Assembly: GCA_021731815.1 (NCBI GenBank)
Contig: JAKFWO010000001.1
Coordinates: 25,559-89,558 of the forward strand
Origin: Hyphomonadaceae bacterium
Lineage (GTDB): Bacteria > Pseudomonadota > Alphaproteobacteria > Caulobacterales > Aquidulcibacteraceae
Length of the DNA stretch: 64,000 bases
Direction of reading: 5' to 3'
Shown: positions 27,700 through 36,673 of the stretch, piece by piece
How positions within the stretch are numbered: position 1 is the first letter of the stretch
How the letters are laid out: every line of letters begins with the position of its first letter
The notes under the pieces: model-generated
Databases searched by the model: none
Seen by the model: the letters and a program-made list of their open reading frames with translations, nothing else
Told to the model about the DNA's origin: nothing
Translations under genes and position numbers: made by a program

Positions 27700-28449
27700 T
27701 TGACCCCGAGACTTCGCCACGGAATTGCATTGGGCATAGCTGTGGCGATTCACGTCCTGTTCGGGGTCGTGTTCACGATTACCGGGCGGATCGTGGTACC
27801 GGTGCGACCGTTCGACCCGGTGCCCGGGATCTCTATCCGGGTGGTGCGTAGCACCGATACGAATGCGGGCGACGAACAATCGGGCGCGCGTGAAGCGGCG
27901 GGCCAGCCGCGTGGCGGGAATGGCCCTGCCTTCAGCCGCACCCCGGATCCCGAACAGACCGCCAGAGTTTCGCCGGTCCTGCGATTCAGGAGCCCGGAAG
28001 TGGATCGCATCACCGATGTCGAACCGCTGCCGGCAACGCCGGAATTCCGGGAATGGGCGGAGCGCAATGGCCCGGCAAATCCATCAAATCCCGTGGCGGC
28101 CGGGCCGGGAGGAAATGGCAATGCTGCAAATATTGGAAGCGCCCGGCCGGGCGGAGCCGGTGATCCCCTCGCCGGCGTGAAGCTCTTTCAATGCCTTGCC
28201 GAAGCGCGCCAGGGCAAAAGGGGGCTCGAATGCCTCGCACCGGGCGGGCGTCTGTTCAATGGGCAGCCCATCGGCAATTTCGATCCGAGGTTCGAGGTCG
28301 GCACCCCTGACAAACCGGATTGCCGGTTTGAGTTCTGCGATGACGAAGCAAATTTCGACAAGCCACCCCCGCCAACGGTGCAGGACGCTTATGATCCCCG
28401 CGCACCCGAGACCCTGCGCGCCCAGCGCCAGCGCATCGAGCGGCGGTGA
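27700..28449 (+). CDS. Membrane-anchored Pro-rich protein with TonB-like N-terminus
   Basis: 249-residue protein of unknown function. The TTG start at 27700 is supported by GAGGAGG seven bases upstream. One membrane helix (~10-32, containing AIHVLFGVVF) is followed by a Pro/Gly/Asn-rich periplasmic stretch; the short basic N-terminus and His in the helix recall TonB, but no TonB C-terminal domain is visible. The C-terminal ~90 residues have four Cys in two pairs (FQCLAE/LECLA and DCRFEFC) that may form disulfides. It is not in an obvious operon. A TonB-system-like or envelope-spanning role is only a guess. Confidence 0.6.
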   Translation: MTPRLRHGIALGIAVAIHVLFGVVFTITGRIVVPVRPFDPVPGISIRVVRSTDTNAGDEQSGAREAAGQPRGGNGPAFSRTPDPEQTARVSPVLRFRSPEVDRITDVEPLPATPEFREWAERNGPANPSNPVAAGPGGNGNAANIGSARPGGAGDPLAGVKLFQCLAEARQGKRGLECLAPGGRLFNGQPIGNFDPRFEVGTPDKPDCRFEFCDDEANFDKPPPPTVQDAYDPRAPETLRAQRQRIERR

Positions 28450-28595
28450 AGACCAGGCCGTACACAGGATGGTCTGTGAGGGGCTCTCACCTGCGATCGA
28501 CCTGAATGCAATGAAACTTTCCGGTTACATGGACATTTGAACCGGGCTCGGGCGAAAACCGGACCCTGCCTTCGTCTCGACGCTTGCCACGCCGA

Positions 28596-28705
28596 GAGCG
28601 CGTTCAGAAAAAGTGGAATCCGGTTCTCGCCTGAACGCGCTCCAAATCATTGAATCCGAGCATTTTCAATGCAGACATTCGGTTCGGATTTCCTTGAAAA
28701 TGCTC
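28596..28705 (+). repeat. Dispersed two-hairpin intergenic repeat, best copy
   Basis: Two perfect 12-bp inverted repeats back to back. GAGCGCGTTCAG (28596-28607) pairs with CTGAACGCGCTC (28631-28642). GAGCATTTTCAA (28658-28669) pairs with TTGAAAATGCTC (28694-28705). The loops contain AAAAAGTGGAATCCGG and CGGTTCGGATTTCC, and ATTGAATCC joins the hairpins. It is the cleanest of four related copies in the window and occupies the gap between two genes. Confidence 0.88.
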
Positions 28706-28768
28706 CAGGGGCTGATGCATTCGGTGGCCGCCCGAGCAATCTCCCGATCCGTCAAATTGTCACCTTAA

Positions 28769-29056
28769 TCAGCGCCAGGGCAATCGACCACCCGCCGCCA
28801 GGCATTGGCCGATCGAAGTGAAGCGGGTGAAATGCAGGGTCCGGGAATAATAGGTTGTCTCTGGCGCGTGACAAATCCCGTTTTGCGACAGTTTTACCGG
28901 AGCCTCTGACAGAGCAAATGCGCGCGGACGGGAATGGCAATGATAGTCCCCGGTCTTTCGGTTTACATGACAGCCCTCTGCGTTAAGGCCGCCGGAATGC
29001 GCAAGGACTGGCGTGTTAATAAATAAGACTGCTGACACTATCATTATATATTTCAT
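28769..29056 (-). CDS. Small secreted YHYH-like protein
   Basis: 95-residue exported protein. Signal peptide MKYIMIVSAVLFINTPVLA, then the mature HSGGLNAEGCHVNRKTGDYHCHS, a His/Cys motif (HSGG...GCH...GxYHCH) found in many small bacterial proteins annotated as YHYH-domain or unnamed; a metal-binding role is possible but unproven. The rest has two more Cys and no known domain. Its upstream region (28990-29200) is distinctly AT-rich relative to neighbours, which may mean recent acquisition. Confidence 0.7.
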   Translation of the reverse strand: MKYIMIVSAVLFINTPVLAHSGGLNAEGCHVNRKTGDYHCHSRPRAFALSEAPVKLSQNGICHAPETTYYSRTLHFTRFTSIGQCLAAGGRLPWR

Positions 29057-29500
29057 TCCTGCCCTGCTCTGGCCGATTACGTGAATTGCGAGCGTAGCGG
29101 CATGAAGTGAATAATAGCAGAGTGATTTATCTGTGACTTTATACTGTTTGAGTATTTATTTAATTGAAATCGGACGCTTTAAGTTTACATTCTGAATTGG
29201 TGCCAGAAGTGCTCTCAGGCATAAGCGAGGTCGTTTGATGGCTCAACGCGCTCTGTTCGGTCCGATTTTGCTGCAGCGCGGAACGCATGCGACCGATTGC
29301 AGGGCGGAGGAATCGCTGGAATCCGAAAACACTGTCCGGCATGAGTTCCCTTTCCAGGAAGAGGCGTCTCCTGTCGCGCCCCAACCCCCCTTTTCTCCCG
29401 CCACTGTAAAAAACGAATTCTGACAGACCCCTTCAGCCCCGGTTCAGGCAGCGCGCATCATTATCGGTTTCAAGATCACAGACCCGGAAAGGACCTGATC
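29057..29500. other. 444-bp AT-rich intergenic region
   Basis: The left half (to ~29200) is AT-rich with likely promoter sequence for the leftward small gene. The right half ends with AAAGGACC, the ribosome-binding site of the next gene. Two frames of 62-74 codons overlap on opposite strands around 29160-29423; neither has a recognisable motif. Confidence 0.5.
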
Positions 29501-30001
29501 ATGTTGAACCGAATTCTCCCCCTCACCGCCGCCCTCGCTCTGGCGGCTTCGCCCGCAGCCTTTGCCCATCATGGCGGCCATCACGGCCAGTCGAACGGCA
29601 AGGGCGGCGACGTTCTGGCCGGAGTCATCATCGGCGGCATCGTCGGTGGCGCGATCGCCTCGAGCGTCGTGAAAAAGCCTGCGCCCTATTGCTATGAGCA
29701 CCGCGTCAGCCATTTCCATGACGACGACCACCGGGATGACCACCGGGATGATCACCGCGACGACCACCGCGGTCACGGCGGTCATGGCGACGACCACCGC
29801 GGGCACAGCGACTTTCGTGGCGACGGTTATCGTGGCGGCAACGCCTATGGCCAGCGCGATTATTATCAAGGCCGCGGATATTCGGCATCGCAAACCCGGT
29901 ATTATGGCGGAGAACATGTCCAGAAATGCCATATCGAGTTCCGTCGCTACCGTGACAGCTACGGTGCCTATGTCTCGAAAAAGGTCAAGGTTTGCTACTG
30001 A
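29501..30001 (+). CDS. Exported His/Asp-rich protein with glycine-zipper
   Basis: 166-residue protein of unknown function. Signal peptide to ~22 (AAFA), an HHGGHHGQ segment, then a Gly-rich hydrophobic stretch (DVLAGVIIGGIVGGAIASSVV) like the glycine-zipper anchor of small outer-membrane or periplasmic proteins. A DDHR tandem repeat (12-bp unit, ~29724-29775) and further His/Gly/Tyr-rich sequence follow, with a short conserved-looking tail CHIEFRRYRDSYGAYVSKKVKVCY holding a Cys at each end. Metal binding is plausible from the His content. Clear AAAGGA ribosome-binding site. Confidence 0.7.
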   Translation: MLNRILPLTAALALAASPAAFAHHGGHHGQSNGKGGDVLAGVIIGGIVGGAIASSVVKKPAPYCYEHRVSHFHDDDHRDDHRDDHRDDHRGHGGHGDDHRGHSDFRGDGYRGGNAYGQRDYYQGRGYSASQTRYYGGEHVQKCHIEFRRYRDSYGAYVSKKVKVCY

Positions 30002-30031
30002 TTGATCTGGTCAATTGAGTAAGACCGGCCA

Positions 30032-30841
30032 TCACATCTTCGCGGCACCGATCAATATCTCCCGATTGCCATCGGTGCCGCGGATGGGACTGGGCACATT
30101 CCCCAAACAGCGCCAGCCTCTTGCGCTGAGAAAGTCCAGAACCCGGGACAGGGCGGCTTCGGCCGCCCTGTCATTTTCGGGAATGCCGGTTCGCACAATC
30201 CCGCCTTTGCCGACAAATCTCCGGCCGAGCTCGAATTGCGGCTTGAACAAAGCGATGAGCCTTGCCCCGGGCGTCACGAGGTCGAGGGCGGCGGGCAGGA
30301 TCTTTTCGAGACCAATGAAACTCGCGTCGCAGGTGATGATGTCCGGCAGCGGATCAAACATCTCCGCCTTAAGGCTTCGGGCGTCGCATCCCTCGCGGCT
30401 GACAATCCCCGGATCGACCCGCAGTTCGGGGTGAAGCTGGTTGTGTCCGACATCCACCCCATAGACCCTGATTGCACCGCGCGCCCGCAGGACCTGTGCA
30501 AATCCGCCGGTCGAAGCCCCGATATCGAGGCAGACCAGCCCCGAGGGATCGATGGCAAAGGCATCGAGCCCAGCTTCCAGTTTCACACCGGCCCGCGACA
30601 CCCAGGGAAACGCCGGTTGGGCGTCGATTTCGGCATCGATGGCGCAAAGCGTGGCGGCGCGGAGCATCACGATCCCGTCCACCCTGACCAGCCCCGCCGC
30701 GATCGCGGCTTGTGCCCTGGCGCGGGACGGAAAAATGTTTCGCTCGCACAAAAGCAGATCGAGCCGCAAATTCGGCAGCGCCGGATTCCCGGATTTCGTG
30801 GCGGGTTTGGCGGGCCGGTCAGCGGGTCGTTTCCGAATCAT
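30032..30841 (-). CDS. TlyA-family rRNA 2'-O-methyltransferase
   Basis: 269-residue protein with an N-terminal S4 RNA-binding domain (LRLDLLLCERNIFPSRARAQAAIAAGLVRVDG) and a C-terminal FtsJ-like Rossmann methyltransferase. SAM motif I is CLDIGASTGGFAQVL near residue 95; YGVDVG, ITCDASFIGLEKILP and LFKPQFELGR follow. TlyA methylates ribose in 16S/23S rRNA; some members are called haemolysins. The start at 30841 is preferred over 30865; both are ATG. It is convergent with the His-rich gene and divergent from the amidase. Confidence 0.92.
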   Translation of the reverse strand: MIRKRPADRPAKPATKSGNPALPNLRLDLLLCERNIFPSRARAQAAIAAGLVRVDGIVMLRAATLCAIDAEIDAQPAFPWVSRAGVKLEAGLDAFAIDPSGLVCLDIGASTGGFAQVLRARGAIRVYGVDVGHNQLHPELRVDPGIVSREGCDARSLKAEMFDPLPDIITCDASFIGLEKILPAALDLVTPGARLIALFKPQFELGRRFVGKGGIVRTGIPENDRAAEAALSRVLDFLSARGWRCLGNVPSPIRGTDGNREILIGAAKM

Positions 30842-30966
30842 CGAATTGCCGGGATTTTTGAACAAACACAGAACTTACTCTTGCCAGAGCCCACGCAATT
30901 CTGTCAGAAGGAAAGATGAGAATTCCGCGACCCGGATGATGGTAGCTTTGGCGAAGGAGTGGAGCA

Positions 30967-32526
30967 ATGACCGGGAGCGATCAGCCAGGCGAGGACCGAC
31001 AGACCCGGATCGGACGCAGAAAATTCCTTGTTTCGGTTTCCGCTTTGACGACAGCAGGGGCGCTCGCTTCCTGTTCTGGTCCCAAGCAGAAGCGTCCGCC
31101 GCCACAAGCCCAGACGAGCAAGAGTGCCATCCCGGTGCTCGGGGCGGTCGATCTCGCCGCAGCGATTGCCAGCGGGGAATTGTCGGCCACCGAAGCCGCG
31201 ATGCGCGCCATCAGGGCCGCTGCCGCACATAATCCGCAGATCAACGGGCTGGCATTTGCCGATTTCGAGCGCGCAAGCCTTGCACAGGATTTGCCGGTCG
31301 GGCCCTTCACGGGCGTTCCTTTCGCGATCAAGGATCTCAGCGATTGGCCGGGTATGCCAACCAGCTTTGGGTCGCGCGCCTTCAAAAATTCCCCGGCCCA
31401 TGGTCTGCGACTGACCCCCTTTCTTGCGGCCGTGCGCGCGCTCGGAATCAATCCCATCGGCAAATCGACCACGCCCGAATTCGGCCTTACGGCCACGACC
31501 GAGCCCCTGTTGACCGGGCCGACCCGCAATCCGGTCAATCCGGCCTGCTCGGCGGGCGGATCTTCGGGCGGGGCGGCGGCATTGGTGGCGGCGGGGATTC
31601 TGCCTTTCGCCCATGCGACGGATGGTGGTGGCTCCATCCGCATCCCCGCTGCCTGTTGCGGACTGGTGGGCCTCAAGCCCTCCTGGGGGCGGTTTCCCAC
31701 CGAAGGCGGGGCCCGGCGCCCGCGCCGGGTGGAGGAATTGAGCGTGCCCGGCGTGCTGACGCGCAATGTCCGCGACACCGCCCATTTTTTCGCGGCAATG
31801 GAGACCCGCGGCGAGGATGCCGCCTTGCGGCCGGTGGGCCTCATTGAGGGTGCCAGCGACGAAAAACTCCGCATCGGCATTGCCTTGCGCTCGCCCGCCG
31901 GGGCGTCTCCCGATGCCGAGACGGCCGAAGCCATTCTCGCGCTCGGCAAGCGTCTCGAAAAAAATGGCCATCGGGTGGATCTGGTGGAGGGCGTGCTCGA
32001 CGATGCCGATTTGTTCAAATATTTCATGGTGATGTGGGCGGCGGGGGCGGCGCAGACCCTCGCGGAATGGTCGAGATCGGCGGGGAAGGCCCCGGATGCC
32101 AGCGGTTTCGAACCCTGGACCCTGGGGCTCGCTGCCCATTACAAAGCCAACAAGACCAAAATGCCGGACGCACATCTGGCATTCGAACGCTTTGAGGCGA
32201 GTTGGGAGAGCCGCTTCACTGCCCATCACCTGATTCTCACCCCGGTTCTGGCCAGTCCGGCCGCACCAATCGGATATTTGTCGCCCGAGCTGCCTTTCGA
32301 GACCCATTTGCACCGTGTGACCAATTATGCCGGCTATACCGGCGGGGCCAATGCCGCCGGCGCGCCGGCGATCGCGGTTCCGGTCGCACGGGCAAAGTCA
32401 GGGCTGCCGATTGCCGCGCAATTCCTCGCACCGGTCGGGGGGGAGAAGCGGCTCATTGAAATGGCCTTTGCGCTCGAAGCGGAAATTGGCTGGGCTGATT
32501 GGCGCCCGCAAATCTTTGCCGGCTGA
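30967..32526 (+). CDS. Amidase-signature hydrolase with Tat/lipoprotein-like leader
   Basis: 519-residue amidase. The N-terminus has twin arginines (GRRKFLVS) and then a hydrophobic stretch ending LASC, so it may be a Tat-exported lipoprotein. The catalytic Ser-cis-Ser-Lys triad of the amidase signature family is visible: Lys in PFAIKD (~122), Ser in GGSSGGAAA (~199) and Ser in DGGGSIRIPA (~223). The late GGANAAGAPAIAVPVA is also typical. The substrate cannot be told from sequence; the name 6-aminohexanoate-cyclic-dimer hydrolase or GatA-like would be guesses. It ends 170 bp before pheT. Confidence 0.88.
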   Translation: MTGSDQPGEDRQTRIGRRKFLVSVSALTTAGALASCSGPKQKRPPPQAQTSKSAIPVLGAVDLAAAIASGELSATEAAMRAIRAAAAHNPQINGLAFADFERASLAQDLPVGPFTGVPFAIKDLSDWPGMPTSFGSRAFKNSPAHGLRLTPFLAAVRALGINPIGKSTTPEFGLTATTEPLLTGPTRNPVNPACSAGGSSGGAAALVAAGILPFAHATDGGGSIRIPAACCGLVGLKPSWGRFPTEGGARRPRRVEELSVPGVLTRNVRDTAHFFAAMETRGEDAALRPVGLIEGASDEKLRIGIALRSPAGASPDAETAEAILALGKRLEKNGHRVDLVEGVLDDADLFKYFMVMWAAGAAQTLAEWSRSAGKAPDASGFEPWTLGLAAHYKANKTKMPDAHLAFERFEASWESRFTAHHLILTPVLASPAAPIGYLSPELPFETHLHRVTNYAGYTGGANAAGAPAIAVPVARAKSGLPIAAQFLAPVGGEKRLIEMAFALEAEIGWADWRPQIFAG

Positions 32527-32696
32527 CATCCGGGCCGGTCACGCACTGCCTTGCCCGGCGATGAGGGTGCCTCGCGGGTGACAGAATTCCCGCACTTCAT
32601 TGCGCTTGCGGATTGCTCTTGGCGGGCGAAATGGGCACAAGCGGCGGCGGGCCAGGCACATGACTGGCGAAACAATTCTGTCTGCATCCAGTACCG

Positions 32697-35132
32697 ATGA
32701 AAATTCCGCTTTCCTGGCTCGCGCGCCATCTTGATCCCCTTCCATCCGTCGACAGGTTGTCGGCTGCCATGACCATGGCGGGGCTCGAAGTCGAGGGCGT
32801 GAGCGTCCTTGCCGATCCGATGGCCGTGTTTTCGGTAGCGAAGATCCGGGAGACCCGCCGCCATCCCAATGCCGACAAGCTTCAGGTCTGCATCGTCGAC
32901 ACCCGGGACGGAGTGAAGGAAATCGTGTGTGGTGCGCCCAATGCGCGCGCCGGGCTGACCACGATCTATGCCCCGACCGGGGCCTTTATCCCGGGCACGG
33001 GGATCACGCTCGAACCAAAGCCGGTGCGGGGCGTGGTGTCGAATGGGATGTTGTGTTCGGGGGCGGAGCTTCTGGTCGATGCGGAGGCTGACGGCATTCT
33101 CGCGCTTCCCGATGAACTGCCGGTGGGTGCGAGCCTGTTCCGGGCCCTCAACCGCCCGGAACCGGCCAGCGATCCGGTGATCGAGATCGAGGTCACCCCC
33201 AACCGCCCCGATTGGCTGGGTGTGGCCGGGGTGGCGCGCGAACTCGCGGCCCTTGGCCTCGGGAAATTGCGGAAGACGAAAATTGCCCCGGTCACCGGGC
33301 GCTTTCCCTGCCCGGTTCCGATCGTGATCGACGATGAAGGGGCCTGCCCGGTCTTTGCCGGAAGGCTGGTGCGGGGCGTGAAGAACGGCCCATCGCCGGA
33401 ATGGCTGGCCGATCTGCTGCGCGCGGCGGGGCAGAAACCCATCAATGCATTGGTGGATATCACCAATTTCATGAGCCTCGATCGGGCGCGTCCATTGCAT
33501 GTCTATGATGCCGACCGGCTTTCGGGGACAATCCGGGCGCGGCTGGGGCGGGAGGGCGAGAGCTTTCGCTCGCTGGCGGGCAAGGATGTGTCGGTCGGGC
33601 CCGCGATGTGCGTCATCGCAGATGACCAGGGCGTGCTCGGCCTTGGTGGCATCCTGGGCGGCGAAAGCAGCGGCGTGACCGAAGCGACCGTCAATGTCTT
33701 CATCGAAAGCGCCTTTTTCGATTCCGCGCGCATTGCACGCATCGGCCGCGAGACCGGATTATTCACGGATGCCCAATATCGCTTCGCGCGCGGGGTGGAT
33801 CCGGAATTCGTCGTCCCGGGGCTGGAAATCGCGACGCGGCTCGTGCTCGATCTGTGCGGCGGCGCGCCCTCGGCGATCACGATTGCGGGCGATCGGGATG
33901 CGCCTGCCCTCCGGAATCGCCCGGCGGTGAAATTCGACCCTGCGCGCGTAAAGGCCATGACCGGGATGTCGGTGCCGCCGGCGGCGATGAAGAAGATCCT
34001 CGCCGATCTCGGCTTTTCGGTAGATGTGACACCGGAGGGCTGGAATGTCGTCCCGCCCTCCTTCCGCCGGGACCTCGAAGGCCCCGCCGATGTGGTCGAG
34101 GAAATCCTGCGCATCCACGGCTTCGACCGCCTGCCGGCGGTCCCGCTGCGCCGCCCGGAGGGACGGCCCTTGCCGGCGGTGAGCCCGCTTCAGAACAAGG
34201 CGCGCATTGCGCGGCGCGTTCTGGCGGCACGCGGCTATGCCGAGGCCATCACCTGGTCGTTCTGCGCCGCAACCGACGCCCGGGCCTTTGGCGGCGGGAA
34301 TCCCGCCCTTGTTCTGGCCAATCCGATCGCGGCCGAGCTCGATTGTATGCGGCCGAGCATTTTTCCCAGTCTCATCCGCGCGTTGGGCCGCAGCGCCGAT
34401 CGCGGCCATCCGGGCGAATGTCTGTTCGAAATCGGGCCGGTCTATCGCGGCGAAGGCGAGGACGACCAGGGACTTTCCGTCTGCGCGGTGCGGCAGATGA
34501 AGCCACGTCGCCATTGGCGCGAGGGCGAGACCGCAGGCGATCTCTATGATCTCAAGGCCGATCTGCTGACGGTTCTGGGGGAATTGGGGATCGCAGAGGA
34601 GGCGCTGAACTGGCGCGCGGAGGCGACCCCGATCTGGTTTCATCCGGGAAAAAGCGCGACGTTCTCCCTCGCCTCGCCGGAGGATCGCAATCAGGGAATT
34701 GCGGGCCTGTTCGGTGAAATTCATCCGAAGACACTTCAGACCCTCGGGGCCGCCTGGCCATTTATCGGCTTTGAGCTGTGGCTCGATCTTTTCCCCGATA
34801 CGCAACCGAAACCGGGGAAGGCGCGGACAGCTTTCGTCAGGCATGATCTGATGCCGGTCCGTCGCGATTTCGCCTTCATTCTCGACGAAATGATTCCCGC
34901 GCTTGCGGTGGAACAGGCGGTACGCGCGGCGGATCGGACACTTATCCGGTCGGCCAATGTGTTCGATGTCTATTCAGGGCCTGAAATCGGCATGGGAAAA
35001 CGCTCTTTGGCGCTTGAAGCCATCTTGCAACCCGTGGAAAAAACGCTGACTGACCAGGAGATCGAATCGGTGAGTCGCGTCATAATCGACGCGGTTGAAC
35101 AGGGTTTGGGCGGCGCATTGCGCGGGGCCTGA
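32697..35132 (+). CDS. pheT: Phenylalanine-tRNA ligase beta subunit
   Basis: 811-residue beta subunit of the alpha2-beta2 PheRS. The N-terminal tRNA-binding (EMAP-like) domain shows VAKIRETRRHPNADKLQVC. The B3/B4 editing region, the B5 domain, a degenerate catalytic-like core (IHGFDRLPAVPL...) and the C-terminal anticodon-binding FDX-ACB domain (PVRRDFAFILDE...GKRSLALEAILQP) follow in normal order. Length and motifs are standard. The alpha-subunit gene pheS, normally immediately upstream, is absent here; an amidase gene takes that place. Downstream genes belong to an unrelated ABC operon on the same strand. Confidence 0.96.
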   Translation: MKIPLSWLARHLDPLPSVDRLSAAMTMAGLEVEGVSVLADPMAVFSVAKIRETRRHPNADKLQVCIVDTRDGVKEIVCGAPNARAGLTTIYAPTGAFIPGTGITLEPKPVRGVVSNGMLCSGAELLVDAEADGILALPDELPVGASLFRALNRPEPASDPVIEIEVTPNRPDWLGVAGVARELAALGLGKLRKTKIAPVTGRFPCPVPIVIDDEGACPVFAGRLVRGVKNGPSPEWLADLLRAAGQKPINALVDITNFMSLDRARPLHVYDADRLSGTIRARLGREGESFRSLAGKDVSVGPAMCVIADDQGVLGLGGILGGESSGVTEATVNVFIESAFFDSARIARIGRETGLFTDAQYRFARGVDPEFVVPGLEIATRLVLDLCGGAPSAITIAGDRDAPALRNRPAVKFDPARVKAMTGMSVPPAAMKKILADLGFSVDVTPEGWNVVPPSFRRDLEGPADVVEEILRIHGFDRLPAVPLRRPEGRPLPAVSPLQNKARIARRVLAARGYAEAITWSFCAATDARAFGGGNPALVLANPIAAELDCMRPSIFPSLIRALGRSADRGHPGECLFEIGPVYRGEGEDDQGLSVCAVRQMKPRRHWREGETAGDLYDLKADLLTVLGELGIAEEALNWRAEATPIWFHPGKSATFSLASPEDRNQGIAGLFGEIHPKTLQTLGAAWPFIGFELWLDLFPDTQPKPGKARTAFVRHDLMPVRRDFAFILDEMIPALAVEQAVRAADRTLIRSANVFDVYSGPEIGMGKRSLALEAILQPVEKTLTDQEIESVSRVIIDAVEQGLGGALRGA

Positions 35133-35167
35133 ATGCAGCCCGGGAGACGTAACCGGAAGGCGGGGCG

Positions 35168-35896
35168 ATGCTGAAAGTTGAAGGCCTTGTCAAAAAATTC
35201 GATCGCCGACTGGCAATCGAGGGGATCAGCTTCGAAATCGAGGCCGGGGATTGTCTTGGCGTGTTAGGGGCCGAAGGGTCGGGAAAAAGCGTCATCCTGC
35301 GCATGATCGTTGGTGCGCTCGAAGCCGATGCCGGAGAAATCCGGGTTCTGGCGGTGGATATCGGGGGGAATCGCAAGGGCGCACAGAACCGGCTGGCTTA
35401 TGTCCCGGAAATTTGCCCGGCCTGGCCGCAAATGCGCACCCCGGCGTTTCTGGGCTTTCTCGCGCGGCTGGCGGGCCACGGCACGCAGAAGGCGCGCTTC
35501 ATTGTCACCGAAGCGGCGCGCGCGGCCGATCTCGGGGATGCCATCCGCACCAGCGTGGATGCGCTGGACCGTGGCGCGAGCCGGCGGCTGGCGCTTGCTG
35601 CCGCACTGATCCGCGAGCCCGCCGTTCTGGTGTGGGACGAGCCGCTTTCGGGGCTCGATGCGCTTCAGGCCGAACAGATCCGGGAGGTTTTGCGTCGGGC
35701 GGCGGTGCACCGGACCCTCGTCGTTGCGGCGCGCGATCCTCATGGCATCGCCGATCTGTGCAGCCATGCGCTGGTGATCGACAAGGGTCGGCCCTTGTTT
35801 GTCGGGCGGGTTGATGCCTTGCGCGAACGCGCGCACAAGGCGGATGTGGCCGAGGCCGTCCGGTCGATGATTGCGGCGGCGAAGGTAGCGGCGTGA
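35168..35896 (+). CDS. ABC transporter ATPase (GldA/NatA-like)
   Basis: 242-residue ABC ATPase. Walker A is GAEGSGKS (residues 34-41) and Walker B VLVWDEP with SGLDALQ. The signature that should read LSGGQ is degenerate (DRGASRR), which is unusual. Related proteins work with the permease downstream in ABC-2-type exporters of the Gld/Nos family. It starts 36 bp after pheT and is followed after 42 bp by the permease, GldG-like and DUF4340 genes, all on the same strand, giving a four-gene unit. Confidence 0.85.
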   Translation: MLKVEGLVKKFDRRLAIEGISFEIEAGDCLGVLGAEGSGKSVILRMIVGALEADAGEIRVLAVDIGGNRKGAQNRLAYVPEICPAWPQMRTPAFLGFLARLAGHGTQKARFIVTEAARAADLGDAIRTSVDALDRGASRRLALAAALIREPAVLVWDEPLSGLDALQAEQIREVLRRAAVHRTLVVAARDPHGIADLCSHALVIDKGRPLFVGRVDALRERAHKADVAEAVRSMIAAAKVAA

Positions 35897-35938
35897 GCGG
35901 AAATCCGGCAGGGTCCGGCACGGAAATGGCGAGGATGT

Positions 35939-36673
35939 ATGGACGGGCTTAGCGCGATCATCATTCGCGAGTTTTCGGCGCTGATCGGGCGTCCGCGCGT
36001 CCATGCGCTGCTCGCGGGCTTTGTCGTGATCTCGGGGATGTGCGCGGTCTATGCGGGCGGGTTCTTTCGTGCCGGACGTGCCGATCTCGACGGGTTTTTC
36101 CGGTTTCTGCCCTGGCTGCTGGCGGTGCTGGCACCCATGCTGGCCAATCGTTCCTGGAGCGAGGAAATCCGCACCGGGCGGATCAATTTCCTGCTGTCCT
36201 TGCCAATCAGCGTGCATGTTCTGGCACTCGGCAAATTCCTTGCCTTGTGGCTGATGGGCCTCGTCGCGCTGATCTTCACCATGGGTTTCTGGCTGGCGGC
36301 TGCCGAGCTCGGGGATCCGGACCACGGGGCGATCCTTTCGGGCTATTTCGGTGCGTTTCTTGCGCTCGGCGCGCTGCTGGCGGTGGCCGGGGCCTTTGCG
36401 GTATTCAGCGTGCGGCCGATCCTGCCCTTTGTCGGTGCGCTCTGTGCGTGCCTTGGGCTCACGGCGATCGGCGAACCCGTATTCAACGCCTGGCTTGCGG
36501 GGCTGGTCGGCGAAAAGCCGGCCGAAATCCTCGCGCTTCTTGGATATTGGGATTATTTCGACAGCGCGCAATTGGGCGTAATCGAGGGTCGTTTCCTGTT
36601 CTGGACATTGTCAACGATCGTGGCCGCCCTGAGCCTTGCTGCCCTCTTCGTCGCGCGGCGGAGGGCCGGCTGA
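35939..36673 (+). CDS. ABC-2-type permease (GldF-like)
   Basis: 244-residue integral membrane protein with about six hydrophobic helices. It starts as GldF/ABC-2 permeases do (IIIREFSALIGRPRVHAL), and ENRSWSEEIRTGRINFLLSLP-like text (here ANRSWSEEIRTG) is the cytoplasmic loop seen in this family. Its stop overlaps the start of the next gene by one base (TGATG), so translation of the two is coupled. Together with the ATPase it should form the membrane core of an exporter; cargo unknown. Confidence 0.85.
   Translation: MDGLSAIIIREFSALIGRPRVHALLAGFVVISGMCAVYAGGFFRAGRADLDGFFRFLPWLLAVLAPMLANRSWSEEIRTGRINFLLSLPISVHVLALGKFLALWLMGLVALIFTMGFWLAAAELGDPDHGAILSGYFGAFLALGALLAVAGAFAVFSVRPILPFVGALCACLGLTAIGEPVFNAWLAGLVGEKPAEILALLGYWDYFDSAQLGVIEGRFLFWTLSTIVAALSLAALFVARRRAG

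Noticed and set aside
29160..29423. Two small frames of 62-74 codons on opposite strands
   Set aside because: They overlap each other and show neither motif nor good start context.
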